Shown in pieces: positions 48,053 through 56,983 of a stretch of DNA of 64,000 nucleotides. The translations under genes were made by a program, and so were the position numbers. The notes under the pieces were generated by a model. The model did not search any database. It worked only from the letters and a program-made list of their open reading frames with translations, and was not told where the DNA came from. The DNA comes from Janthinobacterium fluminis (lineage in GTDB: Bacteria; Pseudomonadota; Gammaproteobacteria; Burkholderiales; Burkholderiaceae_D): positions 434,001 through 498,000 of the forward strand of contig NZ_JAQQXR010000005.1 of the NCBI RefSeq assembly GCF_028595325.1. Direction: 5' to 3'. The stretch's first letter is position 1, and each line of letters starts with the position of its first letter.

Positions 48053-48343
48053 TTACTTGACGACGATCGCCATGATGTCTTCTTCGCGCATCACCAGCAG
48101 CTCATCGCCGTCGACCTTGACGGTTTGGCCGGCGTATTTGCCGAACAGGACACGGTCGCCGACTTTGACGTCCAAAGGACGTACTTTGCCGTCGTCGAGA
48201 ATCTTGCCATTGCCTACGGCGAGCACTTCGCCTTGATCCGGTTTTTCAGCAGCAGCATCAGGAATGATGAGGCCGGATGCAGTTTTGGTCTCTTGGTCGA
48301 GGCGTTTGACGATGACACGATCGTTCAAAGGGCGAAGATTCAT
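48053..48343 (-). CDS. groES: co-chaperonin GroES
   Basis: 96 residues; the lid of the GroEL chamber. Sequence [35 protein letters not shown] contains the mobile loop, and [19 protein letters not shown] the dome. AAGGAG precedes ATG at 48343; the longer open frame upstream is ignored. First gene of groES-groEL. Confidence 0.98.
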   Translation of the reverse strand: MNLRPLNDRVIVKRLDQETKTASGLIIPDAAAEKPDQGEVLAVGNGKILDDGKVRPLDVKVGDRVLFGKYAGQTVKVDGDELLVMREEDIMAIVVK

Positions 48344-48474
48344 ACAAAACTCCTTAAAGTTCAATGGATAGATATTGCTAAATGATGAAAGTGGCGGCCC
48401 GCGGCCGTCACCGTCTTCAGTCGATTGCCGCGGCAAATGGCTTGTGGGCAGCTTGCCGCGGCGAGAAAGAGTTG

Positions 48475-48501
48475 TTAGCACTCTCTACTAACGAGTGCCA
48501 A
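48475..48501. promoter_or_regulatory. CIRCE element (HrcA operator) of groESL
   Basis: TTAGCACTC, 9 bases, GAGTGCCAA: one mismatch to the consensus TTAGCACTC-N9-GAGTGCTAA. It covers the expected start of transcription, so HrcA repression of groESL is likely. Confidence 0.93.
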
Positions 48502-48529
48502 TTATAGGGACGGTATGGGGGTATTTCAA
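48501..48529 (-). promoter_or_regulatory. sigma70-type promoter of groESL
   Basis: Minus strand: TTGAAA, 17 bases, TATAAT, directly in front of CIRCE. The stretch CTTGAAATACCCCCAT also resembles sigma32 elements but with poor spacing. The rest of the gap to 48730 holds no clear signal. Confidence 0.8.
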
Positions 48530-48730
48530 GGGCGCACACGTTTATTTCATATCGATATGCATAATGCTCGGGCGCAAATGCACTGGCTTTGCGCTGCCTC
48601 AAGCGCGCGGCGCCGCCGTCCCGCTTTCCGTCGCTATCGCTTGTTTGGATTCGATTGCTTTTGTGTATGGAAGTCTTTAGAGTATGACCCTGATAATATT
48701 TGCCAATCAGTAATTCGTAAAAGGATAGCC

Positions 48731-49456
48731 ATGTCTTCACCCATTCGCCACCTGTGCGCCGCCGTACTGGGCGCCGTCGCCCTGATGAACGGCGCCGTCG
48801 CCGCCGAGCCGGCTTTTCTCGACGACGTCAGCATCGTCGCCATGACGGCCGACGACAAGCAGGCCCTGAAGGAGGGCGTGCTGCACTTCCTCGATAAAAA
48901 CGAGGACGGCGGCAAACAAACCTGGCGCCACCCGGGCAATGCCGGCATGACGGCCGATTTGTCGGTGGACAAGACGGTGATGCTGGAAGACGGCCGCTCG
49001 TTCATCTTTTGCCGCCAGTTGGGCCTGGTGTTGCGCGCCGGCGGCAAAGAGCAGGACTTGAGCCGCAAAACCTGCACGCAGAAAAGCGGCAAGTTCGACA
49101 TCGCCGGACTGGACCCCGTCGCCGCCGTCCATCCGCCCTTCCTGTCCGACGTCAGCGTCGCGCAGCTGAACAAGAAGGAAAAGGCGTCGCTGCTGGCCGC
49201 CGCCGTGGAGGCGCTGAAGGGGATGGAAGAAGGCCGCACGGCCGCCTGGAGCAACAAGGGCCTGGGCAATCCGCAGCCGCTGCGTGTGGCCTTGACCGTG
49301 TCCAACACGGCGACCAAGCCGGGCGGCTTCAGGGATTGCCGCGACTTGACGATGGTGCTGTCGGCGAAAAACACCCAGCAGACGCTGGTGCGCCGTTCCT
49401 GCGAGGGGCGCACCGGCTGGATGGACATCGAGCCCGGCCACGAGCACGACGACTAA
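48731..49456 (+). CDS. secreted protein with two tandem copies of one domain
   Basis: 241 residues. Signal peptide (AALGAVALMNGAVAAEP after the start), then two homologous halves of about 105 residues: FLDDVSIVAMTADDKQAL...FCRQLGLVL...RKTCTQKSGKFDI and FLSDVSVAQLNKKEKASL...DCRDLTMVL...RRSCEGRTGWMDI. Each half carries the spaced CR and C residues that recall the RT0821/Lpp0805 surface-antigen domain, where the two Cys may pair. AAAGGA precedes ATG at 48731. Single gene. Role unknown. Confidence 0.7.
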   Translation: MSSPIRHLCAAVLGAVALMNGAVAAEPAFLDDVSIVAMTADDKQALKEGVLHFLDKNEDGGKQTWRHPGNAGMTADLSVDKTVMLEDGRSFIFCRQLGLVLRAGGKEQDLSRKTCTQKSGKFDIAGLDPVAAVHPPFLSDVSVAQLNKKEKASLLAAAVEALKGMEEGRTAAWSNKGLGNPQPLRVALTVSNTATKPGGFRDCRDLTMVLSAKNTQQTLVRRSCEGRTGWMDIEPGHEHDD

Positions 49457-49596
49457 GTCCGCCGGACAGGGCGGCGGGCGCCTGCGCGGCGTGCTACGGC
49501 ATGTCCCCGCAGGCAACTTGACTGCATTATTGTAAATATCTGTGACGGCGGCCTGATTCGATTGACGCCCCTGTGGGTGCGCCCTATAGTGGTGGG

Positions 49597-49833
49597 ATGA
49601 TTTCCGAATTCCACGAATTATCCGAAAAAATCGGCCAGTTGGCCGACATGACGCACGCGCTGCGGCGCGAAAATGCCTACCTGCGCCAGGCCAACGCGGC
49701 CCTGGGCGCCGAAAACGCCGTGTATCTGCAGCGCATCAGCGAGGCGCACCAGCGCGTCGAAGCGCTGCTGGAAAAAATCCCCGAGCTGGTCCAGGCGGGA
49801 ATCAATGAAGCGGCCGAAGAGAAAGAAGCTTGA
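49597..49833 (+). CDS. ZapB-like short coiled-coil protein
   Basis: 78 residues, almost entirely one coiled coil with heptads (ELSEKIGQLADMTHALRRENAYLRQANAALGAENAVYLQRISEAHQRVEALLEKI). This matches the small TIGR02449-type proteins encoded before zapA in many betaproteobacteria. ATG at 49597 has GGTGGG just upstream. Its TGA overlaps the zapA ATG (TGATG). Probably a partner of ZapA at the division ring; this is inferred. Confidence 0.72.
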   Translation: MISEFHELSEKIGQLADMTHALRRENAYLRQANAALGAENAVYLQRISEAHQRVEALLEKIPELVQAGINEAAEEKEA

Positions 49834-50144
49834 TGACACATTTGGACGTCACCATCATGGGCCAATCCTACCGCATGGTGTGCAAGGAGGAGGAAGAGAA
49901 GGCTTTGCGCGAAGCGGCCAAATTCCTCGACGGCAAAATGACGGCGATCCGCGACGCCGGCAAAATCAAGGGCAACGACCGCATCGCCGTGCTGGCCGCC
50001 CTGGGTGTGGCGGCGGAATTCCTGTCCGTCAAATCGCCGCAGGGCCCGCTCTCCGAACTGACCATCCTGGAAGTCAAGGAGAAAATCGACGCCATGCACG
50101 CCGTCCTCGACAGCGCCCTGACGCCGCAGGAAAATCTGTTCTAA
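49833..50144 (+). CDS. zapA: cell division protein ZapA
   Basis: 103 residues. Binds and bundles FtsZ. The N-terminal LDVTIMGQSYRMVCKEEEEKALREAAKFLDGKMTAIR and the following GNDRIAVLAALGVAAEFL are the ZapA globular domain; the C-terminus is a coiled coil. Start overlaps the upstream stop by one base. The 6S RNA gene follows 48 bases later, as is common in proteobacteria. Confidence 0.92.
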   Translation: MTHLDVTIMGQSYRMVCKEEEEKALREAAKFLDGKMTAIRDAGKIKGNDRIAVLAALGVAAEFLSVKSPQGPLSELTILEVKEKIDAMHAVLDSALTPQENLF

Positions 50145-50158
50145 TCAGCGAAATAGGT

Positions 50159-50186
50159 TTGACATGCGGGGGCATAGGAGTAAACT
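50159..50186 (+). promoter_or_regulatory. promoter of the 6S RNA gene
   Basis: TTGACA (50159-50164), 16 bases, TAAACT (50181-50186), giving a start near 50193, exactly at the predicted 5' end of the RNA. Confidence 0.7.
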
Positions 50187-50192
50187 TCGGGT

Positions 50193-50370
50193 CTACCCTG
50201 CAGTGTTCGCGATTGCCATATATTCCTTGAACCATTTATGTGCACCGGTTGCGGAATTTTGTTCGATGGGAGTGAGCGTCGCTAGTCCGACGAACCCGAA
50301 ATTGAACTAACTGTGACCACCTTGAACCGTTTGGTTCGGGATGCCGGCATAACGGCACATGCGGGGTTCC
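50193..50370 (+). ncRNA. ssrS: 6S RNA
   Basis: Regulatory RNA that mimics an open promoter and binds sigma70 RNA polymerase in stationary phase. About 178 bases, directly behind zapA. The ends pair as a closing stem (ACCCTGCA at 50195 with TGCGGGGT at 50360), followed by the conserved GTGTTCGCG at the 5' side and, at the 3' side, CCACCTTGAACC...GGTTCGGGATGCCGGCA, as in other 6S RNAs. The exact ends are estimated from the promoter and the stem. The usual neighbour, a 5-formyl-THF cyclo-ligase gene, is replaced here by an EVE-domain gene. Confidence 0.88.
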
Positions 50371-50380
50371 ACATTCGATA

Positions 50381-50418
50381 GCGGTTGCCTGCATCTTGCG
50401 ATGCGCAACCGCTTTTTT
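50381..50418 (+). terminator. terminator behind the 6S RNA
   Basis: GCGGTTGC, CT, GCATC, loop, GATGC, GCAACCGC, then six T. An 8+5-bp stem 10 bases behind the RNA's closing stem. Confidence 0.9.
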
Positions 50419-50461
50419 GCGCGCGCGGCGTATGCGCGCCGCCCATCAGGAGCGCAGCCCC

Positions 50462-50923
<462 letters not shown>

Positions 50924-50965
50924 GCCCGCCGCCCCCGTGGCGGCGGCGGGGCCTGCGCGGCGCTG

Positions 50966-51784
50966 TTACGCGGCCCGCGCCGGCGCGCTGCCGCGGGCGT
51001 TGCGCCGGTAGGCCCACAGCAACAGCAGCAAGCCGCCGGCGATCATCGGCAGCGACAGCATTTGTCCCGACGAAATCGTCATGCCGGCGAACGTCACCTC
51101 ATAGTCGGGCACGCGGAAGTATTCGGTGAAGAAGCGCGCGCAGCCGTACAGCAGCGTGAACATGGCGCCTACGGCCATGCGCGGGCGCGACTTGCGCGCA
51201 AACAGCCACAGGATGACGAACACCAGCAAGCCGTCGACGAGGGCCTGGTACAGCGGCGAGGGGTGCACGGGCAGGGCGATGCCGGGCCACTGCATGGCCC
51301 ACGCCAAGCCCTCGGGCGCGGGGCGGCCCGGCAGCTCGGCGTTGATGAAGTTGCCGATGCGTCCGGCCGCGTAGCCGAGCGGCACCAGCGGCGCGATGAA
51401 GTCGTAGACGTCGAACAGATTGCGCCCCGACTTGCGCGCCCACAGGCACATCGCCAGCATCACGCCGAGGAAGCCGCCGTGGAAGGACATGCCGCCGTGC
51501 CAGACGGCGAGGATTTCCAGCGGATTGGCCAGGAAGAAGGCGGGGCGGTAGAACAGCACCTCGCCCAGGCGGCCGCCGATGACCACCCCCAGCACGCCGT
51601 AGAACAGCATGTCGTCGAGGTCTTCCTTGCTCCAGCGCTGGGCGGCGATGTGCGGCTGCCTGATGCGCAGGCGGCCCAGCGCGATGAACAGCGCGAAGGC
51701 CAGCACATACATCAGGCCGTACCAGTGCACTTGCAGCGGGCCGAGGGAAACGGCGACGGGGTCGGGCATCGGGTGTATCAGCAT
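50966..51784 (-). CDS. lgt: prolipoprotein diacylglyceryl transferase
   Basis: 272 residues, seven helices. Adds diacylglycerol to the lipobox Cys of prolipoproteins in the inner membrane. The motif GRIGNFINAELPGR is the Lgt signature, with HGGMSFHGGFLG before it and YGCARFFTEYFRVPD later. The start overlaps the end of the upstream lysR gene by 7 bases, so they are probably co-transcribed. Confidence 0.96.
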   Translation of the reverse strand: MLIHPMPDPVAVSLGPLQVHWYGLMYVLAFALFIALGRLRIRQPHIAAQRWSKEDLDDMLFYGVLGVVIGGRLGEVLFYRPAFFLANPLEILAVWHGGMSFHGGFLGVMLAMCLWARKSGRNLFDVYDFIAPLVPLGYAAGRIGNFINAELPGRPAPEGLAWAMQWPGIALPVHPSPLYQALVDGLLVFVILWLFARKSRPRMAVGAMFTLLYGCARFFTEYFRVPDYEVTFAGMTISSGQMLSLPMIAGGLLLLLWAYRRNARGSAPARAA

Positions 51785-52680
51785 TGTGTATTCTTTCTCA
51801 GTAATTCCAAAAAGCCCTGCAGCACGGGCGAGCGGTTGTCGCGGCGCCAGGCCAGGCCGGTTTCCACCAGCGGGGTCGGGTCCGCCAGCGGACGGTATTC
51901 TACGCCGGGGCGCATCAGGTTCGAGACGGATTGTGGCACAAGTGCGATGCCCATGCCGGCCGATACCAGGCTGACGATGGTTTGCATCTGGATGGCTTCC
52001 TGGCCGATGGCCGGCGTGACGCCGGCCGCGCGGAAGACGCCGAGGATGGCGTCGTGCAGGGCCGGCGCGATGGCGCGCGGGAAAATGATCAGCGGCAGCG
52101 GCGGCAGCGCGGCCAGGCGCACCGGCCCGGGCGGCTTGAGCGCGTCCAGGCCGGCCGGCGCCGCCAGGATCAAGGCTTCCGCCAGCACGGGCAGGTAGTC
52201 GAGGTCGACGCGCACGCGCTCCGACAGCGGCGGGATCACGAGGCCGGCGTCGATGCGTCCGTGCAGCAACTCGTCGACTTGCACGTCCGACGTCGCCTCC
52301 TGCAGGCTGATCCGCACCTGCGGGTAGGCGGCGCGGTAGGCGCGCAGGAAGGGCGGCAGCACGCTGTAGTCGGCCGACGAGACGAAGGCCAGCGCCAGCC
52401 GGCCGGCCTCGCCGCCGGCGGCGCGGCGCACCAGCTCGGGCAGGGCCTGCGCCTGTCCCAGTATGCGGCGCGCCTCCGGCAGCAGCGCCAGCCCGGCCGG
52501 CGACAGGCTGACCTCGCGCCGGCTGCGCGCGAACAGGGCCGCGCCCAGCATGGCTTCGAGGGCCTGGATGGTTTGCGACAGCGGCGGCTGGGTCATGTGC
52601 AGGCGCTGCGCGGCCCGGCCGAAATGCAATTCCTCGGCGACGGTGACGAAGTAGCGCAGTTGACGCAGTTCAAGATTCAT
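51778..52680 (-). CDS. LysR-family transcriptional regulator
   Basis: 300 residues: N-terminal helix-turn-helix (LRQLRYFVTVAEELHFGRAAQRLHMTQPPLSQTIQALEAMLGAALF) and a substrate-binding-type effector domain. ATG at 52680 is chosen since the family begins with MNLELRQLRYF. It is divergent from ilvD with 192 bases between, the classical layout for a LysR protein controlling its neighbour; TGATGC and GCATCA half-sites at 52705 and 52740 might be involved. The effector is unknown. Confidence 0.88.
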   Translation of the reverse strand: MNLELRQLRYFVTVAEELHFGRAAQRLHMTQPPLSQTIQALEAMLGAALFARSRREVSLSPAGLALLPEARRILGQAQALPELVRRAAGGEAGRLALAFVSSADYSVLPPFLRAYRAAYPQVRISLQEATSDVQVDELLHGRIDAGLVIPPLSERVRVDLDYLPVLAEALILAAPAGLDALKPPGPVRLAALPPLPLIIFPRAIAPALHDAILGVFRAAGVTPAIGQEAIQMQTIVSLVSAGMGIALVPQSVSNLMRPGVEYRPLADPTPLVETGLAWRRDNRSPVLQGFLELLRKNTQC

Positions 52681-52872
52681 TGATATGCATTTCCATTCAT
52701 AGTCTGATGCGTGATATGTTTTGCGACTCACAGCCATGTGCATCATATATTTGACAGCGCCCCGCAGGCAAGGCAATCTGGTGTACCCACACGCGCCATT
52801 CCCGGCCCCGCCGCCAAGCCGGCGCCGGCGCCCTGGCGCGCCAGGCAATCATATCTTTTTAGAAAGTCTACC

Positions 52873-54735
52873 ATGCCCGCATACCGCTCCCGCACCACCA
52901 CCCACGGCCGCAACATGGCAGGCGCGCGCGCGCTGTGGCGCGCCACCGGCATGCAGGACGGCGATTTCGACAAGCCCATCATCGCCGTCGTCAATTCCTT
53001 CACCCAATTCGTGCCCGGCCATGTGCACCTGAAGGACCTGGGCCAGATGGTCGCGCGCGAGATCGAGGCGGCCGGCGGCGTCGCCAAGGAATTCAACACC
53101 ATCGCCGTCGACGACGGCATCGCCATGGGCCACGGCGGCATGCTGTACTCGCTGCCCTCGCGCGACCTGATCGCCGACTCGGTCGAATACATGGTCAACG
53201 CCCACTGCGCCGACGCCATGGTGTGCATCTCCAACTGCGACAAGATCACGCCCGGCATGCTGATGGCGGCGCTGCGCATCAACATCCCCGTGGTCTTCAT
53301 CTCCGGCGGGCCGATGGAGGCCGGCAAGGTCGTGAAGGTGGTGAATGGCGCGCAGAAAATCATCAAGCTCGACTTGATCGACGCGATGATCAAGGCCGGC
53401 GACAGCAGCGTCAGCGACGCCGACGTGGCCGAGATCGAGCGGGCCGCCTGCCCCACCTGCGGCTCCTGCTCCGGCATGTTCACCGCCAATTCGATGAATT
53501 GCCTGACCGAGGCGCTGGGCCTGGCGCTGCCGGGCAACGGCACCATCGTCGCCACCCACGCCGACCGCAAGGAACTGTTCCTGCGCGCCGGCCGCCTGGT
53601 CGTCGAGCTGGCCAAGCGCTACTACGAGCAGGACGACGCCACGGTGCTGCCGCGCGCGATCGCCACCAAGGCCGCGTTCGAAAACGCCATGGCCCTCGAC
53701 GTCTCGATGGGCGGCTCGACCAACACCGTGCTGCACCTGCTGGCGGCCGCGCACGAGGCCGGCGTGGCATTCTCGATGGCCGACATCGACCGCATCTCGC
53801 GCAAGGTGCCCTGCCTGTGCAAGGTCGCGCCGATGACCGACAAATACCACATCGAAGACGTGCACCGCGCCGGCGGCATCGTCGGCATCCTCGGCGAACT
53901 GGCGCGCGCCGGCCTGCTCGACACCAGCCTGCCCACCATCCACAGCAAGAGCATGGGCGAGGCCATCGCCAACTACGACATCACGCAGACCGACGACCCG
54001 GCCGTGCGCGAACTGTTCCGCGCCGCCGCCGGCGGCGTGCCGACCCAGGTGGCGTTCTCGCAGTCGTCGCGCTTCGCCACCTCGGACCTGGACCGCGCCA
54101 CCGGCTGCATCCGCGACAAGGCGCACGCCTACTCGCAGGACGGCGGCCTGGCCGTCCTGTACGGCAACCTGGCGGAAAAGGGCTGCATCGTCAAAACGGC
54201 GGGCGTCGACGAAAGCATCTTGAAGTTCAGCGGCAAGGCGCGGGTGTTTGAAAGCCAGGACGCGGCCGTCGAGGCGATCCTGGCCGACAGCGTCAGCGCC
54301 GGCGACGTCGTGATCATCCGCTACGAAGGCCCGAAAGGCGGCCCCGGCATGCAGGAGATGCTGTATCCGACCTCCTACATCAAATCGAAGGGCCTGGGCA
54401 AAGCCTGCGCGCTGTTCACCGACGGCCGCTTCTCGGGCGGCTCGTCCGGCCTGGTCATCGGCCACGCCTCGCCGGAGGCGGCCGAGGGCGGCGCCATCGG
54501 CCTGGTGGAAGAGGGCGACATGATCGACATCGACATCCCCGCGCGCAGCATCAACCTGCGCATCGACGCCGCCGCGCTGGCCGCGCGCCGCACGGCGATG
54601 GAGGCGAAGGGCGCGGCCGCCTGGCTGCCGGTCGGGCGCGAGCGCTTCGTCTCGCAGGCGCTGCAAGCCTACGCCGCGCTGACCACCTCGGCCGACCGCG
54701 GCGCCGTGCGCGACCTGTCGCAGCTGCGCCGTTAA
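52873..54735 (+). CDS. ilvD: dihydroxy-acid dehydratase
   Basis: 620 residues. Dehydrates 2,3-dihydroxy-isovalerate and -methylvalerate in valine, leucine and isoleucine synthesis. Iron-sulfur and active-site motifs: [43 protein letters not shown] and [18 protein letters not shown] at 52873 starts at the family N-terminus [27 protein letters not shown]. Divergent from lysR. Confidence 0.97.
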   Translation: MPAYRSRTTTHGRNMAGARALWRATGMQDGDFDKPIIAVVNSFTQFVPGHVHLKDLGQMVAREIEAAGGVAKEFNTIAVDDGIAMGHGGMLYSLPSRDLIADSVEYMVNAHCADAMVCISNCDKITPGMLMAALRINIPVVFISGGPMEAGKVVKVVNGAQKIIKLDLIDAMIKAGDSSVSDADVAEIERAACPTCGSCSGMFTANSMNCLTEALGLALPGNGTIVATHADRKELFLRAGRLVVELAKRYYEQDDATVLPRAIATKAAFENAMALDVSMGGSTNTVLHLLAAAHEAGVAFSMADIDRISRKVPCLCKVAPMTDKYHIEDVHRAGGIVGILGELARAGLLDTSLPTIHSKSMGEAIANYDITQTDDPAVRELFRAAAGGVPTQVAFSQSSRFATSDLDRATGCIRDKAHAYSQDGGLAVLYGNLAEKGCIVKTAGVDESILKFSGKARVFESQDAAVEAILADSVSAGDVVIIRYEGPKGGPGMQEMLYPTSYIKSKGLGKACALFTDGRFSGGSSGLVIGHASPEAAEGGAIGLVEEGDMIDIDIPARSINLRIDAAALAARRTAMEAKGAAAWLPVGRERFVSQALQAYAALTTSADRGAVRDLSQLRR

Positions 54736-54768
54736 GCCGGGGGAGGCGGGCGGCCGCGGCCGTCCCGC

Positions 54769-54993
54769 CTACTTGCGCTTGTCGAAGGATTGCTTGACGC
54801 GGTCCTTGCGGCGTTTCTCGTCTTCATCGTGGGCCTTGCGCTTGTCCAGCCCCAGCATGGGCTCGATAAATTCGAACCAGATGAAGGCCAGCGCCATCAA
54901 TCCGACGATCCACCACCACGATAATGCGGCGAAGCGCCAGATCTCGAAATAACGCAAGAGGCAAAGCGAAAGAATCACTAAAATAATGGGCAT
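54769..54993 (-). CDS. small Trp-rich membrane protein (TIGR04438 type)
   Basis: 74 residues: two hydrophobic helices with WRFAALSWWWIVGLMALAFIWFEFIEP, then a charged tail DKRKAHDEDEKRRKDRVKQ. The Trp-rich core is typical of the TIGR04438 family of betaproteobacteria. Strong GGAGGAG before ATG. Convergent with ilvD. Function unknown. Confidence 0.82.
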   Translation of the reverse strand: MPIILVILSLCLLRYFEIWRFAALSWWWIVGLMALAFIWFEFIEPMLGLDKRKAHDEDEKRRKDRVKQSFDKRK

Positions 54994-55160
54994 TATTTTT
55001 CTCCTCCGGTTACATCAACTTACAAAAAAAACTGCGCGACAGGAGTAAGATGACCGCCGTGGTCAACCGGTGTGCGCAACATCACGTTATGTACCCAATG
55101 GCCCCTCGTTCCAGCTGTGAAAAACACGGTAGAATGCATTTAGTTACTTTGGAGAATACA

Positions 55161-55472
55161 ATGAAACGTTCCATGATGGTTGGTGTGTTGATGGTATCCG
55201 CATTTGCTTCGCAAGCTGCGCTGGCTAATGCCGATTTGGCAAAAGCAAAAAACTGCATGGCATGCCACGCGGTCGCCAGCAAACTGGTCGGCCCGGCATA
55301 CAAGGATGTCGCCGCCAAATACGCAGGTCAAAAAGACGCCGAGAACAAACTGGTGCAAAAAATTCTGAAAGGCGGCTCCGGCGCGTGGGGCACGGTGCCG
55401 ATGCCAGCCAATCCGCAAGTGAGCGAGGCCGAAGCCCGCACGCTGGTCAAATGGGTGCTGGCGCAAAAATAA
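55161..55472 (+). CDS. small periplasmic class I cytochrome c (c551/c552-like)
   Basis: 103 residues: signal peptide (MKRSMMVGVLMVSAFASQAALA), heme-binding CMACH and a distal Met in VPMPANPQVS, as in c551-type electron carriers that feed terminal oxidases or peroxidases. GGAG precedes ATG at 55161. An in-frame ATG at 55050 with AGGAGT would add 37 residues that break the signal peptide, and a TAGAAT box near 55132 lies between, so it is rejected. Confidence 0.9.
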   Translation: MKRSMMVGVLMVSAFASQAALANADLAKAKNCMACHAVASKLVGPAYKDVAAKYAGQKDAENKLVQKILKGGSGAWGTVPMPANPQVSEAEARTLVKWVLAQK

Positions 55473-55490
55473 ACCATTGCGCCGCCAGAC

Positions 55491-55528
55491 AAAAAAAGCG
55501 CGCTGACCGAGGTCAGCGCGCTTTTTTT
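55491..55528. terminator. bidirectional terminator between cytochrome c and binding-protein genes
   Basis: Seven A, AGCGCGCTGACC-type arm, loop GA, complementary arm, seven T: a perfect 12-bp stem between convergent genes. Almost the same stem recurs at 56886-56910 behind the second binding-protein gene. Confidence 0.93.
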
Positions 55529-55580
55529 ATGCCTACACGACAAACAGCCGGGCTCCGCCCCCGGCTGCCCGGACCGCCGC

Positions 55581-56723
55581 TTATTTCACCACGTCCATCT
55601 TGACCTTCTTGCCGCCCTTAAAGGTGAACAAGGTCAGCGAACCATCCTTGATGTCGCCGTTCGCGTCGAACGCGATCGTGCCCGTGACGCCTTGGTACTT
55701 GACCTTGGCCAGGAAGGGCAGGTACTTGGCCGGGTCGGCCGACTTGGCGTCCGCCATCGCCGTCGCCATCGTCATCACGGCGTCGTAGGTGTGCGGCGCG
55801 TAGATTTGCACATCGCTGCCGAACTTCTTCTTATAACGCGCTACAAACGCGTCCAGGGCCTTCTGCTGGCTGCTGGCGATGCCGCCGGCTTCCGCGCAGG
55901 TGACATTGCCCTCGCCGAGGCCGTCGCCGGCCAGGCGCGGCATCGATTCGGTGCAGATGCCGTCGCCGCCCATGAACTTGGCCTTGATGCCCAGCGCCTT
56001 CATCTGGCGCAGCATCGGGCCGCCGACGGCGTCGATGCCGCCGAAGAAGATCAGGTCCGGGTTCTTGCCCTTGATCGAGGTCAGGATGGCGTTGAAGTCG
56101 GTCGCGTTGGCGGTGGTGAATTCCTTGCCGACGATTTGCACGCCGGGGAACTTGGCTTTCGCGCCCTTGACGAACTCCTCGGCGACGCCCTGGCCGTAGG
56201 CCGTGCGGTCGTCGATGATGGCGATCTTCTTCGCCTGCAGCTTGTCGACGGCGTAGCGGCCCAGCGTGCCGCCCAGCTTGTTGTCGTTGGCGACGACGCG
56301 GAAGGCCGTGTTGAATTTCTGCCTGGTGTACTGCGGCGTCGTCGCCGACGGCGAGATTTGCGGGATGCCGGCGTCGAAGTAGATCTTCGAGGCGGGAACC
56401 GTGGTGCCCGAATTCAGGTGGCCGATGACGCCGTTGACTTTGGCGTCCACCAGCTTTTGCGCGGCGGCCGTGCCCTGCTTCGGATCGGCGGCGTCGTCTT
56501 CCGTCACCAGCACGAATTTGACGGCTTTGCCGTTGATCTTGAAGCCGCCGGCGTTCAAGTCCTCGACCGCCATCTTGGCGCCGTTTTCGTTATCTTTGCC
56601 CAGGTGCGCGATGCCGCCGGAAATCGGGCCGACGTGGCCGATCTTGACGACTTCCTGTGCGCCGGCGCTGGCGCTGAAGGCGAGGGCGATGGCGAGTGGG
56701 GCGAACTTAACTTTAAACAGCAT
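55581..56723 (-). CDS. ABC transporter substrate-binding protein, branched-chain amino-acid type (copy 1)
   Basis: 380 residues: signal peptide (FAPLAIALAFSASAGAQE) and a Leu/Ile/Val-type periplasmic binding domain (VVKIGHVGPISGGIAHLGKDNENGAKMAVEDLNA..., HLNSGTTVPASKIYFDAGIPQISPSATTP, DDRTAYGQGVAEEFVKGAK). ATG at 56723 with GGAG six bases upstream is chosen over two earlier starts. It is the downstream copy of a tandem pair with the next gene; no permease or ATPase genes are adjacent. Confidence 0.9.
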   Translation of the reverse strand: MLFKVKFAPLAIALAFSASAGAQEVVKIGHVGPISGGIAHLGKDNENGAKMAVEDLNAGGFKINGKAVKFVLVTEDDAADPKQGTAAAQKLVDAKVNGVIGHLNSGTTVPASKIYFDAGIPQISPSATTPQYTRQKFNTAFRVVANDNKLGGTLGRYAVDKLQAKKIAIIDDRTAYGQGVAEEFVKGAKAKFPGVQIVGKEFTTANATDFNAILTSIKGKNPDLIFFGGIDAVGGPMLRQMKALGIKAKFMGGDGICTESMPRLAGDGLGEGNVTCAEAGGIASSQQKALDAFVARYKKKFGSDVQIYAPHTYDAVMTMATAMADAKSADPAKYLPFLAKVKYQGVTGTIAFDANGDIKDGSLTLFTFKGGKKVKMDVVK

Positions 56724-56877
56724 AAACATCTCCAATTTGACAGAAAAACAGCGGCGCGGCCATTTGCGCCGCTTAAAAATTTGGTGCAGATGGAGAAAGG
56801 TACAATAAAATATGGAAATCTCAAAGCTCGCCGCCGGCTTTTTTCGGGAAATGTGGCTAACTGTTGGTTAGGCGACG

Positions 56878-56917
56878 AAAAAAAAAGCGCGCTGATTTGC
56901 TCAGCGCGCTTTTTTTG
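56878..56917 (-). terminator. terminator of the second binding-protein gene
   Basis: AGCGCGCTGA, loop TTTGC, TCAGCGCGCT, flanked by A- and T-runs, 67 bases behind the stop of copy 2. The stem resembles the terminator at 55491. Confidence 0.9.
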
Positions 56918-56983
56918 TAGATTGGGGGCAACTTGATGCGCCCCTGGCCGTTCGCCCTTGCTTGAAAGGCGCCCGGCAAGGAC

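Noticed and set aside
48344-48730. Short open frames between groES and the secreted-protein gene.
   Set aside because: They overlap CIRCE and the groESL promoter, lack ribosome sites and resemble no family.
55050-55160. An N-terminal extension of the cytochrome c gene from an ATG with AGGAGT.
   Set aside because: It would put 37 charged residues before the signal peptide, and a promoter-like box lies between the two starts.
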